Assembly (NCBI GenBank): GCA_003598085.1
Contig: QZKU01000075.1
Location: forward strand, 1 to 64,000
Reading direction: 5' to 3'
Source: Candidatus Abyssobacteria bacterium SURF_5
GTDB taxonomy: Bacteria; Abyssobacteria; SURF-5
Length of the DNA stretch: 64,000 nucleotides
Shown here: positions 7,488 through 15,558 of the stretch, piece by piece
Layout: each line of letters begins with the position of its first letter
Position numbering within the stretch: the stretch's first letter is position 1
Notes under the pieces: model-generated
What the model saw: the letters and a program-made list of their open reading frames with translations, nothing else
The model's database searches: none
Told to the model about the DNA's origin: nothing
Program-made: the position numbers and the translations under genes

Positions 7488-9062
7488 ATGCAAGCTTCAA
7501 ACAAGGTGGATGTCCAGCAGTATCTTGATATGGTCACCAAGTACAAATGGCATGGGGTGATTCCAGCATCGATTCTAATGCTCATTCTGGCGATCGCGAC
7601 GTCGTTTCTGCCAAAGGTTTACAAGAGTTCATGCCTGGTCGAGGTCGATCGCGGGGCCATTGCGAATCCTCTAAAAACAGAACGCGACCGCCCGCGAAAC
7701 CTTTCGGAATACTTGACATTCTTCTCGGAGAACGCCATCAAGTGGTCAATTCTCTCACAGGTGGTCGACAAGGTGGGAGTGAACACGATCCTGGAGAACA
7801 GTGATAAATACAATCTGAGGACGATCAGCAAGCTAATCGGCCTGGTCGGCCCGGTCCGAGAATCGGGCAAGTCCGTCGATCAAGAATATCTACGGAAAGA
7901 AGCGGTAATCAATCTTCTCAAAAAGGAGATAACGTTCACCCAGAAACCTCCCAAGTTTCTGCTGCTCGAATACAGCGGGACTGATGCCAACATCAACGCG
8001 AAGGTTCTGAACACTCTCGTAGCTATGCTGATCGAGGAGAGAACAAAAGCAGGCCTTGCACAGGCCGGCCAGACCTATGATTTTATTCGAGCCGAAATGG
8101 AAAGCTACAGGCGGAAACTTGAATCAGCCGAGGTCAATCTCCGCGAATTCAAGGAGCAACATGTTACCGAACTCCCGTCAAACATGAACATAAACATTAC
8201 CCAATTAATGAACGACAAGTCCGAACTGATGGCGGCCGAAGCTGAAATCAAGGAACTGACCAGCCGGGTACAGTACATCGATGAGCAATTGAAAAAACAG
8301 AAGGAATTGATCGTATCCGAGGTGACTCTCGAAGCGAATCCGATGCTCGCCATGCTTAACCAGCGGATCATCGATGCGGAGATTGAACTGACGAACCTGA
8401 TAACCAATTATACGGAACTCCATCCGAGGGTAATCGAAACCAAATCCCGTCTTGCGAATTTGAAGAAGCAGCGCGAGGGGGTAACCGAATCGACATTAAA
8501 TTCTGAGACGACCATTCTAAATCCGGTCTACCAGCAGTTGACCCAGGACAAGCAAAACGCTCTCCTACGAAAGGAGTTGCTGACTAGCCGGGCCGGCCAC
8601 CTCAGGCAGAACATCGACGAAAACACGGCTCGTGTACGAAGCATGCCGTCGCAGGAGCAGCAATTACTCACGCTGACCCGCAATTATGAAGTTACGGCCA
8701 ATATTTACAACATGTTCCTCCAGAAACTCGAAGAGGCGCGGTTGAATGAAAAGCTGATAGCGGCCGCGACCGATGAGGACTCGTTCCGGGTAATTGAATA
8801 TGCGCGCGCCTCCCTAAGGCCGATCGCGCCGGTCAGGTTGAAGCTCTTCCTCATCATCCTGCTGATCGGCACGGGCACCGGCGCCGGAATAGTTGCTCTT
8901 TTCAATTATTTTGACGACTCCCTCAAAAGCATCGAAGAAGCGAAGGAGTTCCTGGGTAAGCCATTTCTGGGAACCGTTCCATCTCTTTCTGAAAAGAATA
9001 ACAACGGCAGCATCTACACCTACTTGGTAACAAAAGGTCGACATGTATCTCGAATACTATAA
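7488..9062 (+). CDS. Chain-length determinant / polysaccharide co-polymerase (Wzz/GumC-like)
   Basis: A 524-residue inner-membrane protein. TM1 lies at about residues 24-41 (VIPASILMLILAIATSFLP); a long periplasmic coiled-coil region covers about 170-420; the C-terminal TM2 is near 450-470 (LKLFLIILLIGTGTGAGIV), followed by a cytosolic tail with YFDDSLKSIEEAKEFLG. No kinase domain is fused: the kinase is the separate gene at 11325. Such proteins set polysaccharide chain length and contact the cognate BY-kinase. It overlaps the next gene by 20 nt. The layout matches the chain-length protein of XrtA-associated EPS loci. Confidence 0.92.
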   Translation: MQASNKVDVQQYLDMVTKYKWHGVIPASILMLILAIATSFLPKVYKSSCLVEVDRGAIANPLKTERDRPRNLSEYLTFFSENAIKWSILSQVVDKVGVNTILENSDKYNLRTISKLIGLVGPVRESGKSVDQEYLRKEAVINLLKKEITFTQKPPKFLLLEYSGTDANINAKVLNTLVAMLIEERTKAGLAQAGQTYDFIRAEMESYRRKLESAEVNLREFKEQHVTELPSNMNINITQLMNDKSELMAAEAEIKELTSRVQYIDEQLKKQKELIVSEVTLEANPMLAMLNQRIIDAEIELTNLITNYTELHPRVIETKSRLANLKKQREGVTESTLNSETTILNPVYQQLTQDKQNALLRKELLTSRAGHLRQNIDENTARVRSMPSQEQQLLTLTRNYEVTANIYNMFLQKLEEARLNEKLIAAATDEDSFRVIEYARASLRPIAPVRLKLFLIILLIGTGTGAGIVALFNYFDDSLKSIEEAKEFLGKPFLGTVPSLSEKNNNGSIYTYLVTKGRHVSRIL

Positions 9063-11301
9063 ACTGAAGGAAAGGCCATTCAGTTTGACACCCGATCCGG
9101 CTTTCCTGTTCTATAGTAATTCACACAAGCGCGCAATTGCCTTTCTTCGGTACGGCCTGCAGGAGTCAAAGGGGTTCCTTCAGTTGACAGGGCCGGTAGG
9201 ATCGGGCAAAACAACCCTCCTTCGAGCGGTACTGGCCAAATTGGATGACAAGACCCGGACTGCCTACATTATCAACCCATGTGCTCCTTTCCCCGAACTG
9301 CTCAAGGCAATCATGAAGGACCTTGAAATTCCAAACATCCCGCCTACCGTTTCAAAAATGGAACTTCTTGATTTCTTTCATGACTATCTGCTCATTCAGC
9401 TCAAGCGCACCTGCCGCGTCATCATCATCTTTGACGAGGCTCAGAACCTCAGCCTCAAGAATCTCGAAGAGATACGGATGCTTTCCAACTTTGAAACCTC
9501 AAAAGAAAAGCTTCTGCAGATAGTTTTTGTTGGCCAGCCGGAGTTCTCTCAGACGCTCGACCTGCCGGAATTGCGACAGTTACGACAACGTATCCAGGTG
9601 CGTTACCACTTGTCACCGCTCCGGCAGAAGGAAGTGAAAGAATACATTCACCATCGCCTGCAAAAAGCCGGCTCGAACGGCAACATCCACTTCACTGAAG
9701 AGGCTTGTGCCGAAATCTTCTCTTTTTCCGGAGGGATTCCTCGTATTATCAATGCCCTCTGCGACGTGACCCTGCTCATAGGATACGTCGCCGAACAGAG
9801 TACGTTCGATAAAGATGCCGTGCACGAGGCCATAAATGAGCTGGAAGGGAAGTTCGACGAATCTTCAGAACAGGAGGACATAGATACTCCAGCCGAGGGC
9901 CCCGAAGATCTCCCGGCGGTGGAGAGCCAACCACCTGCCCCCGAGGCGACCCCTGCAGAGGCTGCCGAGGAAACCGCCGCCTGCATTCAACAATTGAAAC
10001 AATACGAAGTCAAGGTGGAAAAACGCCCCCCCATAGTCGAGGATTCCTCAGACTCGAACAATGGCGATGGTTCCTCTGAATTGTCTCAAACGGTGATCGG
10101 AGGCACCCGACGAGGATCCTCAGCGGCGCCGATGCGAACGCAAGGCTCCCTACACGCGGCCGCCGAGTCTGCTCCCTCGCCCATCCCCTTGCCCTCCGCA
10201 AGGCGGGCCCAGTACGTCCCGTTGCGATCGTTTCTCCGGCGTCACGGCCAAAGAGATTTTCGAACGGCCGGCATAGGCGTTATTCAACTGGGAGGAACAG
10301 AGAGACCTCGCGGAACTTTGAAACAATTTATCTGCAAATACATAATGGGGAAAAACGGCGCCGGTCCGGCGGCCCTCAGCAAACTCAGGAGTGAGGCGGA
10401 ACCTGAGCCGGACGCTGCACCGTCCGCGCAAACATTCCAGCCGCAGATCGAGGCCGCGCCCGATAACGGCGTCAGTCTGGCGCAACAAATGACCGATCCG
10501 TCCGAGCAGGCTCACGCAGCGACTGCGCAACCGGGAACAACATCGATTTTCGTCCTGTACAAGAATGGAACAGTTTCGAAAGGAACGGCATTGGAACTAT
10601 CCCTGGAGGCAGAGGGTTTTGAATTCTCATCGCTCGACTGCGCGTCATCCGAGAATCTACAGTATGTCTCCTACGAAGAGGTTACTGCGGTCCGGGTTCT
10701 CAACAGTCCTGACGAGTCGCGAAAGAAGTGGCCGACGCCCTTTGAGGGAGAGGGACACCGAGCGGTAATTGCTCTCAGAAACGGGATTGTTCTTGAAGGA
10801 ACAGTGGGGGCCATTGCGGAATTCGCCGAGCCGCGCTTCCTTCTTTATTCAACGCGAAAGAAGCGGCCCGTATGGACGCTGATAGAAAAGGCGGGAACCA
10901 TAGGTATCCTGTGCGGGGATTATCGAAGCGGAATGTACAATGAGCCATTCGAGTATTTGGCTTATCAAGGGCTAGCTGACTGTCGTGATTATCTTGCGCC
11001 GTCCCCGGAGGAATCCGGAGCCGATGAAAGGTTCTGCGCGAATGACTTTCTTACGGCTTTGCGAAAGTATCAAGTCGCCGCCCGGATGCGACCGTCTTCA
11101 CGACGACTTCTCATGAAGATCTCTCTTGCAAACCTCAATCTGGGTATTCAACTCGTGCGCGAACACAAGTACGGCCGGGCCTTGCATATCTTGAGAAAAG
11201 TGGCGGCGGATGATCATCTCCGAACGAGAGCGCAGAGTCTTGCTGCAACTATTGCCATTCTGTGCAAGCCGCCATTGCTGATGAAAAAGAAAGAGTTCTA
11301 A
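9043..11301 (+). CDS. ExeA-like AAA ATPase with long C-terminal extension (XrtA-EPS type)
   Basis: A 752-residue protein. Residues 1-270 are an ExeA/GspA-type AAA ATPase: MYLEYYKLKERPFSLTPDP start, Walker A GPVGSGKTT (50-58), Walker B VIIIFDEAQN (about 127-136), then arginine-rich sensor segments. The same ATPase is a fixed part of XrtA/PEP-CTERM EPS loci, where it is usually 270-350 residues. Here residues 275-490 are low-complexity Pro/Ala/Glu-rich linker. Residues 500-620 hold two related beta modules (YKNGTVSKGTALELS and LRNGIVLEGTVGAIA), and the last 90 residues look like TPR helices. The extension suggests a scaffold function. Overlaps the Wzz gene by 20 nt. Confidence 0.85.
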   Translation: MYLEYYKLKERPFSLTPDPAFLFYSNSHKRAIAFLRYGLQESKGFLQLTGPVGSGKTTLLRAVLAKLDDKTRTAYIINPCAPFPELLKAIMKDLEIPNIPPTVSKMELLDFFHDYLLIQLKRTCRVIIIFDEAQNLSLKNLEEIRMLSNFETSKEKLLQIVFVGQPEFSQTLDLPELRQLRQRIQVRYHLSPLRQKEVKEYIHHRLQKAGSNGNIHFTEEACAEIFSFSGGIPRIINALCDVTLLIGYVAEQSTFDKDAVHEAINELEGKFDESSEQEDIDTPAEGPEDLPAVESQPPAPEATPAEAAEETAACIQQLKQYEVKVEKRPPIVEDSSDSNNGDGSSELSQTVIGGTRRGSSAAPMRTQGSLHAAAESAPSPIPLPSARRAQYVPLRSFLRRHGQRDFRTAGIGVIQLGGTERPRGTLKQFICKYIMGKNGAGPAALSKLRSEAEPEPDAAPSAQTFQPQIEAAPDNGVSLAQQMTDPSEQAHAATAQPGTTSIFVLYKNGTVSKGTALELSLEAEGFEFSSLDCASSENLQYVSYEEVTAVRVLNSPDESRKKWPTPFEGEGHRAVIALRNGIVLEGTVGAIAEFAEPRFLLYSTRKKRPVWTLIEKAGTIGILCGDYRSGMYNEPFEYLAYQGLADCRDYLAPSPEESGADERFCANDFLTALRKYQVAARMRPSSRRLLMKISLANLNLGIQLVREHKYGRALHILRKVAADDHLRTRAQSLAATIAILCKPPLLMKKKEF

Positions 11302-11324
11302 CCGATTGCTCGAAAGGGGCCGAT

Positions 11325-12131
11325 ATGTCAAAAATTGAGCGAGCATTAAGAAAAGCCGAAGAAGACAAACGGAAAATTCCACCCAGCGATCCCCCACGAG
11401 ATGAGGGGCCCGATCCAACAGTTCCGCATGTCACGCAGACGGTCAGGGAATTTCAGCCTTCACACACGGAACTTTCAGAATCCTTTCGAAAGATCGCTGC
11501 GAGGCTGAAATCATGCTGTGAAGTGATGGGGACGAACGACATTCTCTTCACGAGCGCAATAAGCCAGGAAGGCAAAACGACAGCGGCGGCAAATTGCGCA
11601 ATAGCCCTGGCACAGGATTTCAATCTCTCCGTTTGCCTTGTGGATTGCGACCTGCGCAACCCACAGCTTTCGGGATTCTTCACTTCGCCCCAGGGACCGT
11701 CGATTACCGACGTCTTGCGAGGGACCGCGGAAATCCCTTCGGTCATCCAGTCAACCACTACGGCAAACCTGTCGATCGTCCGATCAACAAAGGCAGGCCG
11801 CTCGTCTCTTCCGTTATTAAGCAGCGGCAGGCTTGCAAACCTTGTTTTCGAGCTGCGCTCGCGATTTGATTTCGTCGTATTCGACTCTCCGCCGATTCTG
11901 CCGATCGCCGACGCGGTAGTGCTTTCCAAGAGCGTTTCGGGCGCTGTTCTTGTTATCGAACCAGGCAGAACCCGGAAGAAACACATCGAACAAATTCTCG
12001 AACAGATCGACCCCGTTCGGGTCATCGGATTCATCATGAACTACAAGAGATATCGTATTCCACAACCATACAACTACCGGAAATACTACGATTACGGTTC
12101 ATGCGCACCTTTGGCGCTTGAAGGGAAATAG
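11325..12131 (+). CDS. BY-type tyrosine autokinase of the EPS locus
   Basis: A 268-residue cytosolic bacterial tyrosine kinase. It begins MSKIERALRKAEEDKRK, the usual start in XrtA-associated kinases. Walker A lies in SAISQEGKTT (77-86), Walker A' in VDCDLRNPQ, and Walker B in FVVFDSPPIL. The C-terminus carries the tyrosine cluster (YKRYRIPQPYNYRKYYDYG, eight Tyr in 19 residues) that is autophosphorylated and cycles the polysaccharide machine. ATG 11325 is chosen over an upstream in-frame ATG at 11262 because of family similarity and the AAGGGG RBS. Its membrane activator is expected to be the Wzz-like protein; the LMW phosphatase at 24274 is a likely antagonist. Confidence 0.93.
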   Translation: MSKIERALRKAEEDKRKIPPSDPPRDEGPDPTVPHVTQTVREFQPSHTELSESFRKIAARLKSCCEVMGTNDILFTSAISQEGKTTAAANCAIALAQDFNLSVCLVDCDLRNPQLSGFFTSPQGPSITDVLRGTAEIPSVIQSTTTANLSIVRSTKAGRSSLPLLSSGRLANLVFELRSRFDFVVFDSPPILPIADAVVLSKSVSGAVLVIEPGRTRKKHIEQILEQIDPVRVIGFIMNYKRYRIPQPYNYRKYYDYGSCAPLALEGK

Positions 12132-12155
12132 GCAAAAAGGAAAAAGGGGAAGACT

Positions 12156-12380
12156 ATGGTTGAGAACGGCGACGAAATCCTGACCGGACAAGAGGCAAGA
12201 CAATTTTTGAAAATTAGCCGTTCGACTCTTTGGAAGCTCACTCGAGAGTCCAAAATTCCGGCGTATCGCGTCGGCAACGGAAAGACCTCGAACCTGCGCT
12301 ATAAGAAATCCGAGCTTATGGCGTGGTTGAATTCCAACCGAGTCAGCGAGAGGATACTCGAATCGCGTGGAATTCAGTAG
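12156..12380 (+). CDS. Small helix-turn-helix (excisionase/MerR-like) protein
   Basis: A 74-residue protein with a winged-helix pattern of the HTH_17/excisionase family: EILTGQEARQFLKISRSTLWKLTRESKIPAYRVGNG, then a basic wing (LRYKKSELMAWL). Such domains bind DNA in excisionases and in small regulators. It sits in the middle of the EPS operon, 24 nt after the kinase, with a GGGGAAGA RBS, so it is translated with it. No integrase or phage gene is nearby, which argues for a regulatory rather than recombination role. Target unknown. Confidence 0.8.
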   Translation: MVENGDEILTGQEARQFLKISRSTLWKLTRESKIPAYRVGNGKTSNLRYKKSELMAWLNSNRVSERILESRGIQ

Positions 12381-12483
12381 TACCTGAACCCTGCTCCTTA
12401 CACTTTTCCGGTTCCGGGGGGTACCGTGTGCTCCGGCTGAACGCCATTTTCCCGAGGATGTGTAAGGTAAAGAAAGGTTTTTC

Positions 12484-13656
12484 ATGTATGTAGAACACAT
12501 TTCCGACTTTTCACAGTTCGAGTCGCTTCGCGAGGAGTGGAATTCCTTTGTTGACCGGTGCGATGAAAGTCATATCAGCCACACACATGAATGGCTGGTT
12601 TGCTGGTGGAAGGCATTTCGGGAAAACGCACAACTGTGGATTTTGCTGTTCAGGAAGAGGGGGCGGCTTGCGGGAATTTTGCCGCTGATGCTCAGGCGGA
12701 AGCAATTCCGGGGGTTTCCCGTGAGGGTGCTCAGTTTCCCATTGAACGGTCACACACCAGAAGGCGGTCTGCTCTTCGAGAAATCTCAAACGGAAGGGCT
12801 CGAACACTTCCTGCGATATCTCCATGACGGGCGCAACCGGTGGGATATCCTGCGACTCGAGAAAGTCTATCAAAAATGTCTGTGCGATACTGATTTCCCT
12901 CTTCTCCTGGACAAGAATAACCTTCGACATGTGCACGTGGACACTTTTCAGTCGCCATACGTGGAGACCACCGCCGACTGGGATGAGTATTATGCCAGTC
13001 GGTCAAAGAAATTTCGAAAGGTGATGAGGAATAAGCTGAATCGAATGAATCAGGACGGCCTGCTTAGCATGGAGCGGTTGACTGGAGCGGACATCACTCC
13101 CGAAGCGTTGGAGGAAATCTTTGATGTCTCGAGGAGGAGTTGGAAAGCACAACTGAAACGATCCATTCCCGATGACGTCCATGTTGAAAACTTCTATCGC
13201 GAGATCACGGCCGCACTGGCCCCGCTGGAGAAAGTGGACGTGTGGCTGATGAGAAGAAACGGAAAGGTTGTAGCCTTTGAATACCATCTCAAGCACAAAG
13301 GAATCATTTATCCTATTCGCGCAGATTTCGATGACTTCTACCATGTTCTTTCTCCCGGATCGCTGCTCGAATTCCTTATCATGAAAAGGCTTTTCGATGA
13401 TCCTCTTATCAGAGGCTGCAACTCGTGCGGGCGCACCTATGATTATCTGATGCATTGGGCGACGGACATAATCGAGCACAGGGAGATTCTCATCTTCAAT
13501 TCCAGGAGTTATTCACGACAGCTCTTCTTTCTGGAATCCAAGATAGTGCCAATAGCAAAAAAGGCCAAAACCTGGGCATTTGATAGGGAGCAAAACAATG
13601 AAAAAGTCACTGTCCAGAGAGATGCTCGAAAGATTCACTCCATCCATAGCAGGTGA
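12484..13656 (+). CDS. FemAB/BioF2-like GNAT acyltransferase
   Basis: A 390-residue protein with the Acetyltransf_6/BioF2-like pattern: an N-terminal YVEHISDFSQFESLREEWNSFVDRC region, SHTHEWLVCWWKAF, and a C-terminal GNAT-like half with VWLMRRNGKVVAFEYHLKHKG and LSPGSLLEFLIMKRLF. This family transfers acyl or aminoacyl groups and is frequent in EPS and PEP-CTERM loci, where it is thought to modify sugars or peptide linkers. It begins 104 nt after the HTH gene with an AAAGG RBS, and its end overlaps the radical SAM gene by 59 nt. Donor and acceptor are unknown. Confidence 0.8.
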   Translation: MYVEHISDFSQFESLREEWNSFVDRCDESHISHTHEWLVCWWKAFRENAQLWILLFRKRGRLAGILPLMLRRKQFRGFPVRVLSFPLNGHTPEGGLLFEKSQTEGLEHFLRYLHDGRNRWDILRLEKVYQKCLCDTDFPLLLDKNNLRHVHVDTFQSPYVETTADWDEYYASRSKKFRKVMRNKLNRMNQDGLLSMERLTGADITPEALEEIFDVSRRSWKAQLKRSIPDDVHVENFYREITAALAPLEKVDVWLMRRNGKVVAFEYHLKHKGIIYPIRADFDDFYHVLSPGSLLEFLIMKRLFDDPLIRGCNSCGRTYDYLMHWATDIIEHREILIFNSRSYSRQLFFLESKIVPIAKKAKTWAFDREQNNEKVTVQRDARKIHSIHSR

Positions 13657-14779
13657 AGTGGCAAATGCCGTTCGGCGTGAAGTGAGCTATTCTCGCGGAG
13701 AACCCAAGCTGGCGGTACTGTTTTTGACATACCGCTGCACTTCCCGCTGCCGCACGTGCAAGATGTGGCTGCTTCAATGGGAGGCCAAGCGCGAGCTGAC
13801 GCCGGCCGAGTGGGTACGGGCGGCTGATACACTGACCGATGCGGGTGTCACAGTTTTCGAACTGTTCGGCGGCGATGTTTTCTTAAGGAAAGATGCATTG
13901 TTTCCTCTTATCTGGCGCCTGAAGAAAAAAAATGCAACAGTCCATATTCCGACGAATTCCCGGCTCCTCGATGAGGAGACGGCCGAGATGCTGATTGACG
14001 CGGGTGTCGATTACTTGTACCTGTCGACCGATGGGATCCGGGAAACCCACGATAGTATCCGCGGAATCGGCAATGCTTTTGCATCAGTGCAAAGGGCAAT
14101 TAAGGCGCTCGTAAAAAGTCGAAGAAACCGGTCGTGGCCGCGACTGATTTGTAACACGACCGTTTCCAAATACAATGTCGATTCCCTCGAGAAAATCGCT
14201 CAGTTCGCATCGACTTCGGGCTTTGACGAAGTCGATTTTGAATATGTTGGCGAGATGACGAAGGAGGATGTCGCCTCCTCAATGGTAGATGGCTTCAGTC
14301 CAACACCCTATTTTCTCAGAGACGGAGAATCGGTGCTCATATCTCCCGCACAGGCAGTCATTCTTAAAAAGAAGCTACGCGCGATTCACCGCAAACATAC
14401 GTCTACCGGTTTCACCGTCAGCAGCGTCAATATTGACTGTCTCTCCGAAGACGACCTTATTACCGGGTCGGTCCCAAGACATAAATGCTACACCGAGCGA
14501 TGTGAAGTTGTTGTCGATCCCGGCGGAAACGTGGTTGCCTGTCCCTTCTTCCATACATATAAGCTCGGGAACCTCTTTGAGGAGGATTTCAAAAAGATCT
14601 GGTGGAGCAAGAAGCACGAGAGCTTTCATCGGCACTTGCGTGAGAAAGGACTTCCCATGTGCCGGCACTGCATTCCGAGCGTCCAGCGCAGTCATTCCTT
14701 CTCCGACAGGTTGGAAAGAATCTACACGGTTCGCTTGCGGGCGGCACAACGAAAACTACTTGCGATTTCAGACCTATGA
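13598..14779 (+). CDS. Radical SAM enzyme with SPASM/twitch-like C-terminus
   Basis: A 393-residue radical SAM protein. The [4Fe-4S] motif is CTSRCRTC (Cys 47, 51, 54), followed by the GGE-equivalent FGGDVF and a TIM-barrel. The C-terminal region has CYTERCEVVVDPGGNVVACPFF...LGNLFEEDFKKIW...CRHC, the Cys pattern of SPASM/twitch auxiliary-cluster domains. These enzymes modify peptides, sugars or amino-sugars. ATG 13598 has an AGGGAG RBS, and the gene overlaps the preceding acyltransferase by 59 nt. Its stop overlaps the next start (ATGA), so tight translational coupling is likely. Substrate unknown; a sugar or aminoacyl group of the EPS is inferred from context. Confidence 0.88.
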   Translation: MKKSLSREMLERFTPSIAGEVANAVRREVSYSRGEPKLAVLFLTYRCTSRCRTCKMWLLQWEAKRELTPAEWVRAADTLTDAGVTVFELFGGDVFLRKDALFPLIWRLKKKNATVHIPTNSRLLDEETAEMLIDAGVDYLYLSTDGIRETHDSIRGIGNAFASVQRAIKALVKSRRNRSWPRLICNTTVSKYNVDSLEKIAQFASTSGFDEVDFEYVGEMTKEDVASSMVDGFSPTPYFLRDGESVLISPAQAVILKKKLRAIHRKHTSTGFTVSSVNIDCLSEDDLITGSVPRHKCYTERCEVVVDPGGNVVACPFFHTYKLGNLFEEDFKKIWWSKKHESFHRHLREKGLPMCRHCIPSVQRSHSFSDRLERIYTVRLRAAQRKLLAISDL

Positions 14780-15558
14780 GTCTTTCAGGAAGAGCAAAAT
14801 ACTACTACCTCAGATTGCGGGAAGAGTACAGCGAGAATGGCCTGTTGGATACCGGCACATTCGTCTGCTCAAGCGCGATCCGGAAAGCTTTCCTCACTAA
14901 CAGCTCCACCTGGTACCGGTTGGAGTTGCGGAATTGCTTGCCACTGATAAAGCCGCGTGTTGCAGCGCAATTCGATTTCATGGATCTCGAGCAGGCCACA
15001 GAATATTTCCGAAACAGGCATGTGTCCTTTCCGTGGATGTTCAGCGAATCCGAACTGGAAGTTGCGGCCTTCAATGGGCATAAGTTTCCTTGCTTTCTTG
15101 TCGACGGCGCCATCACGGCATATTTGAAAGTCGGCATCTCCAACGTCTACGTGTTTGATTATAAACAGGCCGTTCATCTGGCGCCCGCCACCGCCATATT
15201 CTACGACGGGTTCGTTGAGCCTTCGTATCGGTGCAAAGGCCTCGGAGCCGCCATCCTTTCGGCAACCGCAGCTTTCCTTAAGGAAGCTGGTTTCCACACT
15301 GTTTGGGCGCAGATTCCCGCATGGAACGTCGCCTCTATAAGAATGACACTCAACGCCGGTTTTGAACCCGTTGGCGAAGCACGGTATTTTCGGGTGCTCG
15401 GAAGGGAATTCCTGTTCAACCGCCCAAAGAGTCTCCCGCTTCGACTGGGATCCTTCAATAGTGGCGGTTATCGGATGAGCCTGGAGGAATCGACGAGCCA
15501 GCAACAAAGCGTCAAGGCCGGCAGACCGTTGACAAAAAGGAACGATCGGAACCCATGA
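14776..15558 (+). CDS. GNAT N-acetyltransferase
   Basis: A 260-residue protein with an N-terminal extension of about 120 residues and a C-terminal GNAT domain. The acetyl-CoA site is visible as FVEPSYRCKGLGAAILSATAAFL (R/Q-x-x-G-x-G/A) followed by AQIPAWNVASIRMTLNAGFEPVGEARYF, the classic end of a GNAT fold. ATG 14776 overlaps the TGA of the radical SAM gene; a longer in-frame start at 14659 would lie deep inside that gene and is rejected. It likely acetylates an amino-sugar or amino acid produced in this gene group. The stop overlaps the next start by 4 nt. Confidence 0.85.
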   Translation: MSLSGRAKYYYLRLREEYSENGLLDTGTFVCSSAIRKAFLTNSSTWYRLELRNCLPLIKPRVAAQFDFMDLEQATEYFRNRHVSFPWMFSESELEVAAFNGHKFPCFLVDGAITAYLKVGISNVYVFDYKQAVHLAPATAIFYDGFVEPSYRCKGLGAAILSATAAFLKEAGFHTVWAQIPAWNVASIRMTLNAGFEPVGEARYFRVLGREFLFNRPKSLPLRLGSFNSGGYRMSLEESTSQQQSVKAGRPLTKRNDRNP

